A stretch of 64,000 nt of DNA from CAZQVN01 sp964596775 (lineage in GTDB: Bacteria > Eisenbacteria > RBG-16-71-46 > JABDJR01 > JAWXBZ01): contig CAZQVN010000002.1 in assembly GCA_964596775.1 (NCBI GenBank), positions 124,001 to 188,000 on the forward strand, written 5' to 3'. The stretch's first letter is position 1. Every line of letters starts with the position of its first letter. A model generated the notes under the pieces. The model searched no databases, had not been told where the DNA came from, and was given only the letters and a program-made list of their open reading frames with translations. This document shows positions 44,032 to 52,431 of the stretch, in pieces. Both the position numbers and the translations under genes were made by a program.

Positions 44032-45063
44032 ATGGAAGGAAACAGCACTGTCTTGAGCCGGACCCCACTCCCGATCACTCCGGAAAGAGCGGAATCGCTC
44101 GTGAGCCGTTTTCGCGGGAAACGTGTGCTCGTCCTCGGCGACGTCATGCTGGACCGCTACCTCTGGGGCAACGTGAGCCGCATTTCTCCGGAGGCGCCCG
44201 TGCCCGTCGTCGAGGTCCAGTCGGAAACCGTCCGGCTCGGGGGGGCCGCGAACGTGGCCCACAATGTCTCGGCGCTGGGGGCCGTTCCCGTGCTCCTGGG
44301 CGTCACCGGGAACGATCATCCGGCGGAGCTTCTTCGCGAGGAACTGGACAGGCGCGGCCTGGGCACGGAGGGGCTGGTCACGGACGCGAGCCGGCCGACA
44401 TCGATCAAGACGCGGATCGTGGCACGCCATCAGCAGGTGGTCCGGGCCGACCAGGAGAGCCGGGATGAAATCGATCCCGCCCTCTCCGGCGAGCTTCTGG
44501 GGCACGCCCGTGCCGCTCTCGAAGGGCTGGGAGCCGTCATCATCTCCGACTACGGAAAGGGCGTCATCACGAAGGCGCTCCTCGAGACACTGCTGCCGGA
44601 GTGCCGGGCCGCCGGGGTGCCTGTCTGCGTCGATCCGAAGGAAACTCACTTCTTTTCCTACAAGGGGGTGAGCGTGGTCACCCCCAACGTGCTGGAAGCC
44701 GGAACGGCCTGGGGAAAGGCGATCCGCACCCTCGAGGACCTGGACCGGGCCGGGCGGGAACTCCGCGAAGGTCTCGACAGCGAAGCCTTCATGATCACCC
44801 GGGGAGAACACGGCATATCCCTGTTCGAGAAAAACCGTCCCCGGCTGGACCTCCCGACCGTGGCTCGCGAGGTCTACGACGTCACCGGTGCCGGCGACAC
44901 CGTCGTCAGCGTGTATGCCGTGGCCCTGGCGGCGGGATCGAGTCCGATCGAGGCGGCGTGCCTTGCGAATCACGGCGCGGGCATCGTGGTTCGCGAGGTC
45001 GGAACCGCCGTCGCGGGGTCCGCGGAGATCCTGCGGTCCCTCATGGAGACAGCCGAATCATGA
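44032..45063 (+). CDS. hldA: D-glycero-beta-D-manno-heptose-7-phosphate kinase
   Basis: Phosphorylates heptose 7-phosphate at C1 for ADP-heptose synthesis. A PfkB-family kinase of 343 residues, equivalent to the first domain of HldE: VLVLGDVMLDRYLWG, GGAANVAHNVSALGA, ISDYGKGVIT, DVTGAGDTVVS (anion hole and catalytic Asp). The ATG at 44032 lacks a ribosome-binding site; a TTG at 44053 preceded by AAGGA is a real alternative. The stop overlaps the hldC start (ATGA). Confidence 0.9.
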   Translation: MEGNSTVLSRTPLPITPERAESLVSRFRGKRVLVLGDVMLDRYLWGNVSRISPEAPVPVVEVQSETVRLGGAANVAHNVSALGAVPVLLGVTGNDHPAELLREELDRRGLGTEGLVTDASRPTSIKTRIVARHQQVVRADQESRDEIDPALSGELLGHARAALEGLGAVIISDYGKGVITKALLETLLPECRAAGVPVCVDPKETHFFSYKGVSVVTPNVLEAGTAWGKAIRTLEDLDRAGRELREGLDSEAFMITRGEHGISLFEKNRPRLDLPTVAREVYDVTGAGDTVVSVYAVALAAGSSPIEAACLANHGAGIVVREVGTAVAGSAEILRSLMETAES

Positions 45064-45545
45064 CGTCGCTCACGCCCGTCGAGGAACTGGTCCGCGTGGT
45101 CGGCGATGCCAGGCGCGGGGGCAGCAAGGTCACCTTCACGAACGGCTGCTTCGACATCCTGCACCGGGGTCATGTCGAGTATCTCGCCGAAGCCGCGACC
45201 CTGGGGGATATTCTCATTGTTGGCCTGAACGACGACGCCTCCGTGTCGAGACTCAAGGGAGCCGGGCGCCCGGTCAATCCTCTCGAGGACCGGGCCGTGG
45301 TTCTGAAAGCGGTGCGGCATGTCGACTATGTCGTTGCGTTCAAAGAAGATACGCCCATCGACCTCATCAGGGTCCTGAACCCCGATGTTCTGGTCAAGGG
45401 CGGCGACTACCGGATCGAGGAAATCGTTGGAAGAGAGCACGTCGAATCCAGTGGTGGCCAAGTCATTGTTTTGAAAGAAGTTAAGGGAAAGTCGACCACC
45501 GGCATCCTGCGGGCGCTCGGTTCGGGGCGGCCGGATCCATCTTGA
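45060..45545 (+). CDS. hldC: D-glycero-beta-D-manno-heptose 1-phosphate adenylyltransferase
   Basis: Adds AMP to heptose 1-phosphate, the step after HldA. A 161-residue nucleotidyltransferase matching the second domain of HldE: TFTNGCFDILHRGHVEYL, GLNDDASVSRLKG, VLVKGGDYRIEEIVG and the C-terminal KGKSTTGI. Kinase and transferase are separate genes here rather than fused as in E. coli. Coupled to hldA by ATGA overlap. Confidence 0.93.
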   Translation: MTSLTPVEELVRVVGDARRGGSKVTFTNGCFDILHRGHVEYLAEAATLGDILIVGLNDDASVSRLKGAGRPVNPLEDRAVVLKAVRHVDYVVAFKEDTPIDLIRVLNPDVLVKGGDYRIEEIVGREHVESSGGQVIVLKEVKGKSTTGILRALGSGRPDPS

Positions 45546-45570
45546 CAGAATCCCTTACAGGGTATACATT
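45542..45570 (+). promoter_or_regulatory. Promoter for cyclic-DPG synthase-like gene
   Basis: TTGACA (45542-45547) overlapping the hldC stop codon, 17-base spacer, TACATT (45565-45570). It lies upstream of the T-run hairpin at 45598. Confidence 0.55.
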
Positions 45571-45597
45571 TCCGCCCTAATTTTGGGGCAGAACAAC

Positions 45598-45622
45598 CGC
45601 TCGCCTTGAGCGTCTTTTTTTT
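45598..45622 (+). terminator. Intrinsic terminator or attenuator
   Basis: Five-base stem CGCTC/GAGCG with loop GCCTT followed by TCTTTTTTTT. It closes the hldA-hldC unit, but also sits inside the leader expected from the promoter at 45542, so it may attenuate the next gene. Confidence 0.7.
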
Positions 45623-45697
45623 GCCCTCAGCCCATCGATTCACTGGAGTCGCGGAGTTCCGACCGATTCCGGCCATCGACGCCCGAAGGATTCGCCC

Positions 45698-47029
45698 ATG
45701 CCTGAACAGCGTAAAGTCGTGATTCTCGGGGCCGGAGGCCGCGATTTTCACAACTACAACGTCGCATTCCGACATCGCTCCGACGTTCGAGTCGTCGCCT
45801 TCACGGCCGCACAGATTCCCGGAATCGACGATCGTACCTATCCGGCCGCACTTGCCGGCGAGTACTACCCGAAGGGGATTCCCATCCGCCCCGAGAAGGA
45901 TCTCGATCGCATCGTCGCCGAGGAAGGCCCGCTGGAGGCGGTGTTCGCCTACAGCGACGTTTCCCATGAGTTCGTCATGCACATGGCTTCCCGGGTCATG
46001 GCACTGGGATGCGATTTCTCCTTGATGGGCCCGGAGTCCACGTACGTCCGGTCGCGTGTCCCCGTGATCGCCGTCTGCGCCGTGCGCACCGGGGCCGGAA
46101 AGAGCCAGACAACCCGGCGCGTCGCGGAGATCCTCGGCAAGCGGGGTCTGTCGACCGTGGCCATCCGGCACCCGATGCCCTACGGTGATCTTGCCCGGCA
46201 GAGCGTACAGCGCTTCGCCCGTGTCGAGGATCTGGCCGCCGCCGACTGCACGATCGAAGAGCGGGAGGAATACGAGCCGCACATAGAGAGGGGCACCACC
46301 GTCTTCGCCGGCGTCGATTACGCGGCCATTCTCGCGGAGGCGGAAAAGGAAGCCCAGGTCATCCTCTGGGACGGCGGCAACAACGACTTTCCCTTCGTGA
46401 AGCCGGATCTCATGATCGTCGTGGCCGATCCGCATCGCCCCGGGCACGAATACCGGTACCACCCCGGCGAAACGAATTTCCGCATGGCCGACGTCATCGT
46501 CATCAACAAGGAAACCACCGCGGACTACGCGGGAATCCTCGAAGTCATGGAGTCGGCCCGGCGTCTGAATCCCGGGGCCGTGATCGTGCACGCCGGGTCT
46601 CCGATCGCAGTGGAAGATCCGGAAGTCATCAGGGGAAAGCGCGTCCTCGTCATCGAAGACGGGCCGACCCTCACGCACGGCGGGATGAAGTACGGCGCGG
46701 GAGTCGTTGCGGCCCGCCAGTTCGGGGCCGCGGAAATCGTGGATCCGAGGCCGTGGGTATCCGGTGAGATCGCCGAAACATTCATGACCTATCCTGAAAT
46801 CGGAACGCTGCTGCCGGCCATGGGATACAGCGCCGCACAGATCAAGGACATGGAAAAGACGATCGCGGCCACGGATTGCGATGCGGTCGTCATCGCCACC
46901 CCGATCGACCTCGGCCGACTCATGAAGATCGACAAGCCCCACGTGCGGGTGCGGTATGACCTTGCGGAAGTCGGTCGTCCGGATCTGAACGATATCCTGC
47001 AGGATTTCTGCCGGCGCAAGGGTGTGTAG
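45698..47029 (+). CDS. Cyclic 2,3-diphosphoglycerate synthase-like GTPase
   Basis: A 443-residue protein with an N-terminal Rossmann-like region (RKVVILGAGGRDFHNYNV), a P-loop RTGAGKSQTTR (Lys135) near residue 130, WDGGNNDFPF and VVADPHRPGHE in the centre, and VRVRYDLAEVGRP near the C-terminus. This is the family of COG2403 predicted GTPases, related to archaeal cyclic 2,3-diphosphoglycerate synthetase. Whether the bacterial protein makes the same thermoprotectant is unknown. It has its own promoter and precedes sucCD by 50 bases. Confidence 0.65.
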   Translation: MPEQRKVVILGAGGRDFHNYNVAFRHRSDVRVVAFTAAQIPGIDDRTYPAALAGEYYPKGIPIRPEKDLDRIVAEEGPLEAVFAYSDVSHEFVMHMASRVMALGCDFSLMGPESTYVRSRVPVIAVCAVRTGAGKSQTTRRVAEILGKRGLSTVAIRHPMPYGDLARQSVQRFARVEDLAAADCTIEEREEYEPHIERGTTVFAGVDYAAILAEAEKEAQVILWDGGNNDFPFVKPDLMIVVADPHRPGHEYRYHPGETNFRMADVIVINKETTADYAGILEVMESARRLNPGAVIVHAGSPIAVEDPEVIRGKRVLVIEDGPTLTHGGMKYGAGVVAARQFGAAEIVDPRPWVSGEIAETFMTYPEIGTLLPAMGYSAAQIKDMEKTIAATDCDAVVIATPIDLGRLMKIDKPHVRVRYDLAEVGRPDLNDILQDFCRRKGV

Positions 47030-47079
47030 ACCCCGCCCCGGCATGGATCGCCAAGAAGTCACCCGGAAAGGACGCGACA

Positions 47080-48222
47080 GTGAATCTTCATGAGTTTCAG
47101 GCGAAGGAAGTCTTCGCGCGCTTCGGAATACCGGTCCCCGAGGGACAGGTCGTCACGAAGCCGGAGGAGGCAGAGGCGGCCGCGCGCCGTTTCGGAGGCG
47201 CCGTGGTCGTCAAGGCACAGGTGCATACCGGAGGGCGCGGGAAGGCCGGCGGCGTCAAGCTGGCCGGCGATCCCGGAGAAGCAAGAGCCAGGGCCGAGGC
47301 CATACTCGGAATGACCATCAAGGACTACACGGTGCACAAGGTCCTCGTCACTCCGGCCACGGATATTGCCCGCGAGGTCTACCTTGGGGTCGTCATGGAC
47401 AGGGCGGCGGGAAGACCCGTCATCATGGCCAGCGCCGCGGGTGGAGTCGATATCGAAGAGGTGGCAAGGACCAATCCCGAGGCCATCGTCAAGCACCACC
47501 TCGATCGACCCGGCTCTTTCCGTTCCTGGGAGGCCCGCTCCGTGGCCTTCAAGGTCGAGAAGGATCCCAGGGTCGCCCTGCAGATCGCCGCGATCCTGGA
47601 AAAACTCGTGAAGACCTACTGGGTTTCCGACTGCTCGCTGGCGGAAATCAATCCGCTCGTCGTACGACCGGACGGCAAGGTCCTGGCGATCGACGCCAAG
47701 ATGGTGCTGGACGACAATGCGCTGTTCCGCCACCCGGATCTCGAGGCATATCGCGACGAGGAAAGCGATCACGACAGGGTAGCCCGCGAGATGGGGTTGT
47801 CGTTCGTCAAGCTCGACGGTTCGATCGGATGCATCGTGAACGGCGCCGGTCTGGCCATGGCCACGATGGACATCATCAAGCACTACGGTTCGGAGCCGGC
47901 GAACTTCCTGGACATTGGCGGTTCCTCGAACCCCGACAAGGTCACCGCGGCCATGCATATCATCACTTCCGATCCCAATGTCCGGGCCATCCTGTTCAAC
48001 ATCTTCGGCGGGATCACCCGCTGCGACGACGTGGCCAACGGAATCGTCGAGGCGCTGACCAAGAATCCGATCCGCGTTCCCCTCGTGGTTCGCCTGACCG
48101 GTACCAACGAAGAGGCGGGGCGCGAGATTCTCAAGAAGGCCTCCGGCGTGCTGCCCGCGGCAACCATGGACGAAGCCGCCAAGCTGGTCATTGCCGAGGC
48201 GGGGAAGGGGGCCCGTTCGTGA
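47080..48222 (+). CDS. sucC: Succinyl-CoA synthetase beta subunit
   Basis: Nucleotide-binding subunit of succinyl-CoA synthetase in the citric acid cycle. 380 residues: N-terminal ATP-grasp domain (MNLHEFQAKEVFARFGIPVP, VVVKAQVHTGGRGKAGGV) and C-terminal ligase domain (FLDIGGSSNPDKVTAAMHI, LFNIFGGITRCDDVANGI). In the family motif GGGA/GGSS, Ser is found where many have Ala. GTG start with GGAAAGGA upstream; overlaps sucD (GTGA). Confidence 0.96.
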   Translation: MNLHEFQAKEVFARFGIPVPEGQVVTKPEEAEAAARRFGGAVVVKAQVHTGGRGKAGGVKLAGDPGEARARAEAILGMTIKDYTVHKVLVTPATDIAREVYLGVVMDRAAGRPVIMASAAGGVDIEEVARTNPEAIVKHHLDRPGSFRSWEARSVAFKVEKDPRVALQIAAILEKLVKTYWVSDCSLAEINPLVVRPDGKVLAIDAKMVLDDNALFRHPDLEAYRDEESDHDRVAREMGLSFVKLDGSIGCIVNGAGLAMATMDIIKHYGSEPANFLDIGGSSNPDKVTAAMHIITSDPNVRAILFNIFGGITRCDDVANGIVEALTKNPIRVPLVVRLTGTNEEAGREILKKASGVLPAATMDEAAKLVIAEAGKGARS

Positions 48223-49091
48223 GCATTTTCATCAACGAGAAGACGCGCGTGATCGTGCAGGGCATAACCGGGCGTGACGGCGCGTTTCACACGCGCGGGA
48301 TGATCGACTACGGAACAAAGGTCCTGGCCGGAGTCACTCCGGGCAAGGGTGGAGACAAGGTTCACGACGTGCCGGTTTACGACACGGTTCTCAAGGCGGT
48401 CCAGGATACCGGTGCCGACACGTCGGTCATCTATGTGCCGGCTGCCTTCGCGGTGGATGCCGTCTACGAGGCCGCCGATGCCGGGATCAAGCTCATCGTC
48501 TGCATCACCGAAGGGCTGCCTGCCCTGGACATGGTGGAAGCGGCGCCCTATGTGAAGGCGCGCGGAGCGCGTCTGATCGGCCCGAATTGTCCCGGGCTCA
48601 TTTCGCCGGGGAAATCCAAGGTCGGAATTCTTCCGGGGCGCATCTGCACGGAAGGGCCCGTCGGCGTCGTGTCCCGGAGCGGCACCCTGACCTATGAGGC
48701 CGTGGACGCTCTCACGCGGGCCGGTCTCGGCCAGACCACCTGCATCGGAATCGGCGGTGATCCGATCATCGGGACGAATTTCATCGACGCGCTGGCCGCC
48801 TTCGAAGCGGACCCGGAAACGAAGGGAATCGTGATGATCGGCGAGATCGGCGGAACCGACGAGGAAGCGGCCGCCCGGTACATTTCCGCAAACATGAAGA
48901 AACCCGTGGTCGGTTTCATCGCCGGCCAGACGGCGCCTCCCGGCAAGCGCATGGGGCATGCCGGAGCCATCATCTCCGGCGGTTCCGGCACGGCCGCGGA
49001 AAAGATCAAGGCCCTCGGCGATGCCGGTGTGCCCGTGGCAAAGATTCCATCGGAAATCCCGGCCCTCATGAAGAAGGCTCTGGGACGCTAA
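48219..49091 (+). CDS. sucD: Succinyl-CoA synthetase alpha subunit
   Basis: CoA-binding subunit carrying the phosphohistidine. 290 residues: MSIFINEKTRVIVQGITGRD, the CoA loop, PNCPGLISPGKSKVGILPG, and the active-site His247 in MGHAGAIISGG. GTG start overlapping the sucC stop; both subunits are translated in step. Confidence 0.97.
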   Translation: MSIFINEKTRVIVQGITGRDGAFHTRGMIDYGTKVLAGVTPGKGGDKVHDVPVYDTVLKAVQDTGADTSVIYVPAAFAVDAVYEAADAGIKLIVCITEGLPALDMVEAAPYVKARGARLIGPNCPGLISPGKSKVGILPGRICTEGPVGVVSRSGTLTYEAVDALTRAGLGQTTCIGIGGDPIIGTNFIDALAAFEADPETKGIVMIGEIGGTDEEAAARYISANMKKPVVGFIAGQTAPPGKRMGHAGAIISGGSGTAAEKIKALGDAGVPVAKIPSEIPALMKKALGR

Positions 49092-49138
49092 TCGACGCGG
49101 TTCGCCGCACAGGAACGGGAAAGAGGTTCAAGCAGGAC

Positions 49139-49546
49139 ATGGAAAAGACACTGATGATCCTGAAGCCGGACGCCGTCGAGCGAAAGCTCGTCGGCAAGAT
49201 ACTGGCCAAGGTCGAGGGCGCCGGTTTCGGCATTGTTCGCATGGAAATGGTTCGCCTGACTCCGGAAAGAGCACGGGCGTTCTACCACGTTCACGAGGGG
49301 AAACCATTCCTCGATGATCTTGTCGGCTACATGTCCTCAGGACCGGTCGTCGTCTGCGTGCTGCAGGCGGAGTCGGCCATTTCCAGGCTTCGTGAACTGA
49401 TGGGTGCCACGAATCCGAAGAACGCGGCCCCGGGAACAATTCGTGCGGAGTTCGCCGTCGATATCCAGACGAATTCCGTGCATGGATCCGATTCGCCCGA
49501 GTCCGTGGCCATCGAGATCCCCTTCTTTTTCCCGAACGCTTCCTGA
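49139..49546 (+). CDS. ndk: Nucleoside diphosphate kinase
   Basis: Equalises nucleoside triphosphate pools using a phosphohistidine. 135 residues; TLMILKPDAVERKLVG at the start and the active-site His115 in NSVHGSDSPESV. Placed 47 bases after sucD, a common pairing because succinyl-CoA synthetase and Ndk interact metabolically. Confidence 0.97.
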   Translation: MEKTLMILKPDAVERKLVGKILAKVEGAGFGIVRMEMVRLTPERARAFYHVHEGKPFLDDLVGYMSSGPVVVCVLQAESAISRLRELMGATNPKNAAPGTIRAEFAVDIQTNSVHGSDSPESVAIEIPFFFPNAS

Positions 49547-49570
49547 GGGACGGACGGGAGGCGGGTTGTC

Positions 49571-50116
49571 ATGCGCAAGGATCACGATCAGGAGCGGTTG
49601 ATCGTTTCGCTGGTCGGTCTCGAGGTCGGACGGAACCCGGTGAGTCTTTCCGCCGACCTGTCCCGGCTGGAAATGGAAGACTGGTTCACGCCCACGACGC
49701 CGCTGGAGATCCATGGATACCTGGACTACTTCGGCGACATGGTCACGATCCGTGCCGACGCCCAGGCCACCGTTGAGCGCACCTGCGGACGCTGTGCCGG
49801 CCGGTTTTCGGACAGCCTGGCGGTGGAGGTCTTTGTCCTCAGCGATCGGGCCGGGGCCGACGACGAAAAGTCGTCCCGGGAACTGGAACAGGATGGCTAC
49901 CTGGTCTACCATGACGGGACTCAAGTGGATATCACGACGGCGGTTCGGGAGTCGATCATCCTGTCCGAGCCCATGAATCCGCTCTGCAAGGCCGAGTGCA
50001 AGGGGCTCTGCGCCGCGTGTGGGGCGGACCTGAATCTGGAGGCGTGCCGATGCACGGCGGAGAAGACGAACCCCCGCTGGGCGGCACTGGAACAACTCAA
50101 GAAAAGAAATGACTAG
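49571..50116 (+). CDS. DUF177 (YceD-like) metal-binding protein
   Basis: A 181-residue protein, the usual partner upstream of rpmF. It has CGRC in the middle and a C-terminal cysteine cluster (NPLCKAECKGLCAACG) that probably binds zinc. In plants and bacteria the family is linked to 23S rRNA accumulation; that role is known for relatives and inferred here. GGAGG lies upstream of the ATG. Confidence 0.88.
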   Translation: MRKDHDQERLIVSLVGLEVGRNPVSLSADLSRLEMEDWFTPTTPLEIHGYLDYFGDMVTIRADAQATVERTCGRCAGRFSDSLAVEVFVLSDRAGADDEKSSRELEQDGYLVYHDGTQVDITTAVRESIILSEPMNPLCKAECKGLCAACGADLNLEACRCTAEKTNPRWAALEQLKKRND

Positions 50117-50159
50117 TTCGCGAAGACGGAATGAACGATAGCGAAAGACGAGGAGAAAA

Positions 50160-50342
50160 ATGGCGTTACCGAAAAGAAGGCATTCACACACGCGCGGTGC
50201 CAAGCGGCGGACTCACTGGAAGCTCAAGCGTCAGGGTTTGTCCACCTGTTCGCACTGCAGTCAGCCCAAGCTGCCCCACAGGATCTGCCAGAACTGCGGC
50301 TACTACAACGGCGAGGAAGTGATCGCTCCGCGGGAAGCCTGA
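50160..50342 (+). CDS. rpmF: 50S ribosomal protein L32
   Basis: 60 residues, starting MALPKRRHSHTRGAKRR, with the zinc-ribbon cysteines CSHC and CQNC, so it is the zinc-containing type. AGGAG precedes the ATG. The DUF177-rpmF-plsX order is conserved widely in bacteria. Confidence 0.97.
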   Translation: MALPKRRHSHTRGAKRRTHWKLKRQGLSTCSHCSQPKLPHRICQNCGYYNGEEVIAPREA

Positions 50343-50399
50343 CCGGCAGGTTTTCCGGGTCAAGGATCGTTCAATCCGGGTTGAGCGGGATCGGACAGG

Positions 50400-51449
50400 A
50401 TGGCAGGAACAGTCGGTCGCATCCGGGTCGGGGTCGATGCCATGGGCGGCGACCAGGGGCCCGGTGTCGTGATTCGCGGGGCGCTCGATGCTCTCCGCGA
50501 AACGGACGAACGGATCTCCGTGCTTCTGGTCGGAGACGATGCCGTGCTTCGGACCGAAATCGCGGGGCTGGATCCCGGCGGGGCGTTCGCTTCGCGGCTT
50601 GAGATTCGTCATGCCGCCGAGTCCGTCGCCATGGGCGAAGAGGGTGCACAGTCTGTTCGTCGCAAGCGCGATTCGTCGCTCGCGGTGGGCATGAAACTGA
50701 TGAAGGAGGGGGAAGCGGACGCTTTCTTCAGCGCCGGGCATACGGGAGCCACGGTTGCCGCGGCGCTGCTGGGGGTCGGGCGCATTCCCGGCGTTCATCG
50801 ACCGGCACTGGCGACGCTGGTGCCTGCGGATACCCCGCTGGGTGTCTGCGTGATGCTCGATGTCGGCGCCACGGCGGACTGCAAGCCGGTGCACCTGAGG
50901 CAGTTCGGGGTCATGGGCGACATCTACGCGCGCCACATCATGGGAATCGCCGAACCCCGGGTCGGGTTGCTGAACATCGGCGAGGAGTCTTCGAAGGGAA
51001 ACGAACTGGCGCGCGAGTCCCACGAACTGCTGGCCCGTTCCGCCCTGAAGTTTGTCGGGAACGTGGAAGGTCGTGATATTTTCGGCGGAGCCGCGGACGT
51101 CGTTGTCACCGACGGGTTTACCGGAAACGTCGTTCTCAAGTTCGTGGAAAGCGTGTACGGCTGGGTTGGCGGGATTTTCCGGCGTGAGGTCAGGACTCGA
51201 CCCCTGGCCCGGCTCGGTGCGCTGTTTCTCGTTCCAACGCTCAATGGCTTGAAGAGACGGCTGGACTATGAAGAGTACGGAGGGGCACCCCTTCTTGGGG
51301 TCAACGGGGTGTGCATTATCGGCCATGGGCGATCATCGCCCAGGGCCGTCATGAACGGAATCAAGATGGGGGCGCGTTTCGTGGACCACGGGCTGAACGA
51401 AGAGATCAGGACGCTGCTCTGCGGAGAAAGGGAGCAGAATGTCGGCTGA
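50400..51449 (+). CDS. plsX: Phosphate acyltransferase PlsX
   Basis: Converts acyl-ACP to acyl-phosphate for phospholipid synthesis. 349 residues with RVGVDAMGGDQGPGVVIRG, SAGHTGATVAAALLG, LLNIGEESSKGNEL and the C-terminal GAPLLGVNGVCIIGHG. The last ten bases overlap fabH. Confidence 0.95.
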   Translation: MAGTVGRIRVGVDAMGGDQGPGVVIRGALDALRETDERISVLLVGDDAVLRTEIAGLDPGGAFASRLEIRHAAESVAMGEEGAQSVRRKRDSSLAVGMKLMKEGEADAFFSAGHTGATVAAALLGVGRIPGVHRPALATLVPADTPLGVCVMLDVGATADCKPVHLRQFGVMGDIYARHIMGIAEPRVGLLNIGEESSKGNELARESHELLARSALKFVGNVEGRDIFGGAADVVVTDGFTGNVVLKFVESVYGWVGGIFRREVRTRPLARLGALFLVPTLNGLKRRLDYEEYGGAPLLGVNGVCIIGHGRSSPRAVMNGIKMGARFVDHGLNEEIRTLLCGEREQNVG

Positions 51450-52431
51450 CCTTTCCTGCTACGTTGCCGGCACCGGCTCCTACGCTCCTCCCCGGCGACT
51501 GACCAATGAGGACCTGGAGCGCATGGTCGACACCAGCGACGACTGGATCACCACGCGGACCGGGATCAAGGAGCGCAGGATCGCCGAGCCATCCATGGCG
51601 GCCTCGGACATCGCCTGGGAGGCTGCCACGAGGGCACTGACTTCGGCGGAGATGACCGCGGAGGAACTGGACCTGATCGTTGTCGGCACAGTCACGCCCG
51701 ACCGGCTCTTCCCTTCCTGCGCCTGCACGCTGCAGTCCCGACTCGGCGCCCGAAACGCGGCGGCGTTCGACATCTCCGCGGCCTGCTCAGGCTTCATCTA
51801 TGCCCTGGATGTCGCACGCGCGATGATCCGTTCAGGCGGTCACAAGAGGGTTCTGGTGGTTGGAGTCGAAGTGTTGTCCCGGATCGTCGACTACACCGAC
51901 CGTTCCACCTGCGTTCTCTTTGGCGACGGGGCCGGCGCGGTCATCCTCAAGCCGTCCGACAGTCCGGACAGGGGCGTTCTCTCCGTGGCGACCGGATCCG
52001 ACGGCGACATGGGCGACCTCCTCTGCATGCCGGCGGGCGGGTCCCGCATACCCGCATCGCACGAGTCCGTGGAAAAGAGGCTCCACCACCTGACCATGAC
52101 CGGGAACGAGGTTTTCAAGATCGCGGTCCGCGGCATGGAACAGATTGCCCTGGAGGCCCTTTCACGCGCGGGGATCCGCCTGGAGGACGTCGATCTGCTG
52201 ATTCCGCACCAGGCCAACCTGCGGATGATCGATGCGGTCGCGCGGCGGCTGAGCATTTCCCAGGAAAAGGTCTTCGTGAATATCCAGAAGTACGGAAACA
52301 CATCATCCGCCTCGATCCCCATTGCCCTGGATGAGGCGGTGCGCGCCGGCCTGGTCCGCTCGGGAGCGAACATCGTCATGGTGGCCTTTGGCGGAGGTCT
52401 CACCTGGGGCGCGGCGGTTACCCGGTGGTAG
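51439..52431 (+). CDS. fabH: 3-oxoacyl-ACP synthase III
   Basis: Starts fatty-acid elongation by condensing acetyl-CoA with malonyl-ACP. 330 residues; catalytic triad Cys116 (ISAACSGFIYAL), His257 (PHQANLRMI) and Asn287 (YGNTSSASIPIAL). Overlaps plsX at its start and fabD at its end. Confidence 0.97.
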   Translation: MSADLSCYVAGTGSYAPPRRLTNEDLERMVDTSDDWITTRTGIKERRIAEPSMAASDIAWEAATRALTSAEMTAEELDLIVVGTVTPDRLFPSCACTLQSRLGARNAAAFDISAACSGFIYALDVARAMIRSGGHKRVLVVGVEVLSRIVDYTDRSTCVLFGDGAGAVILKPSDSPDRGVLSVATGSDGDMGDLLCMPAGGSRIPASHESVEKRLHHLTMTGNEVFKIAVRGMEQIALEALSRAGIRLEDVDLLIPHQANLRMIDAVARRLSISQEKVFVNIQKYGNTSSASIPIALDEAVRAGLVRSGANIVMVAFGGGLTWGAAVTRW

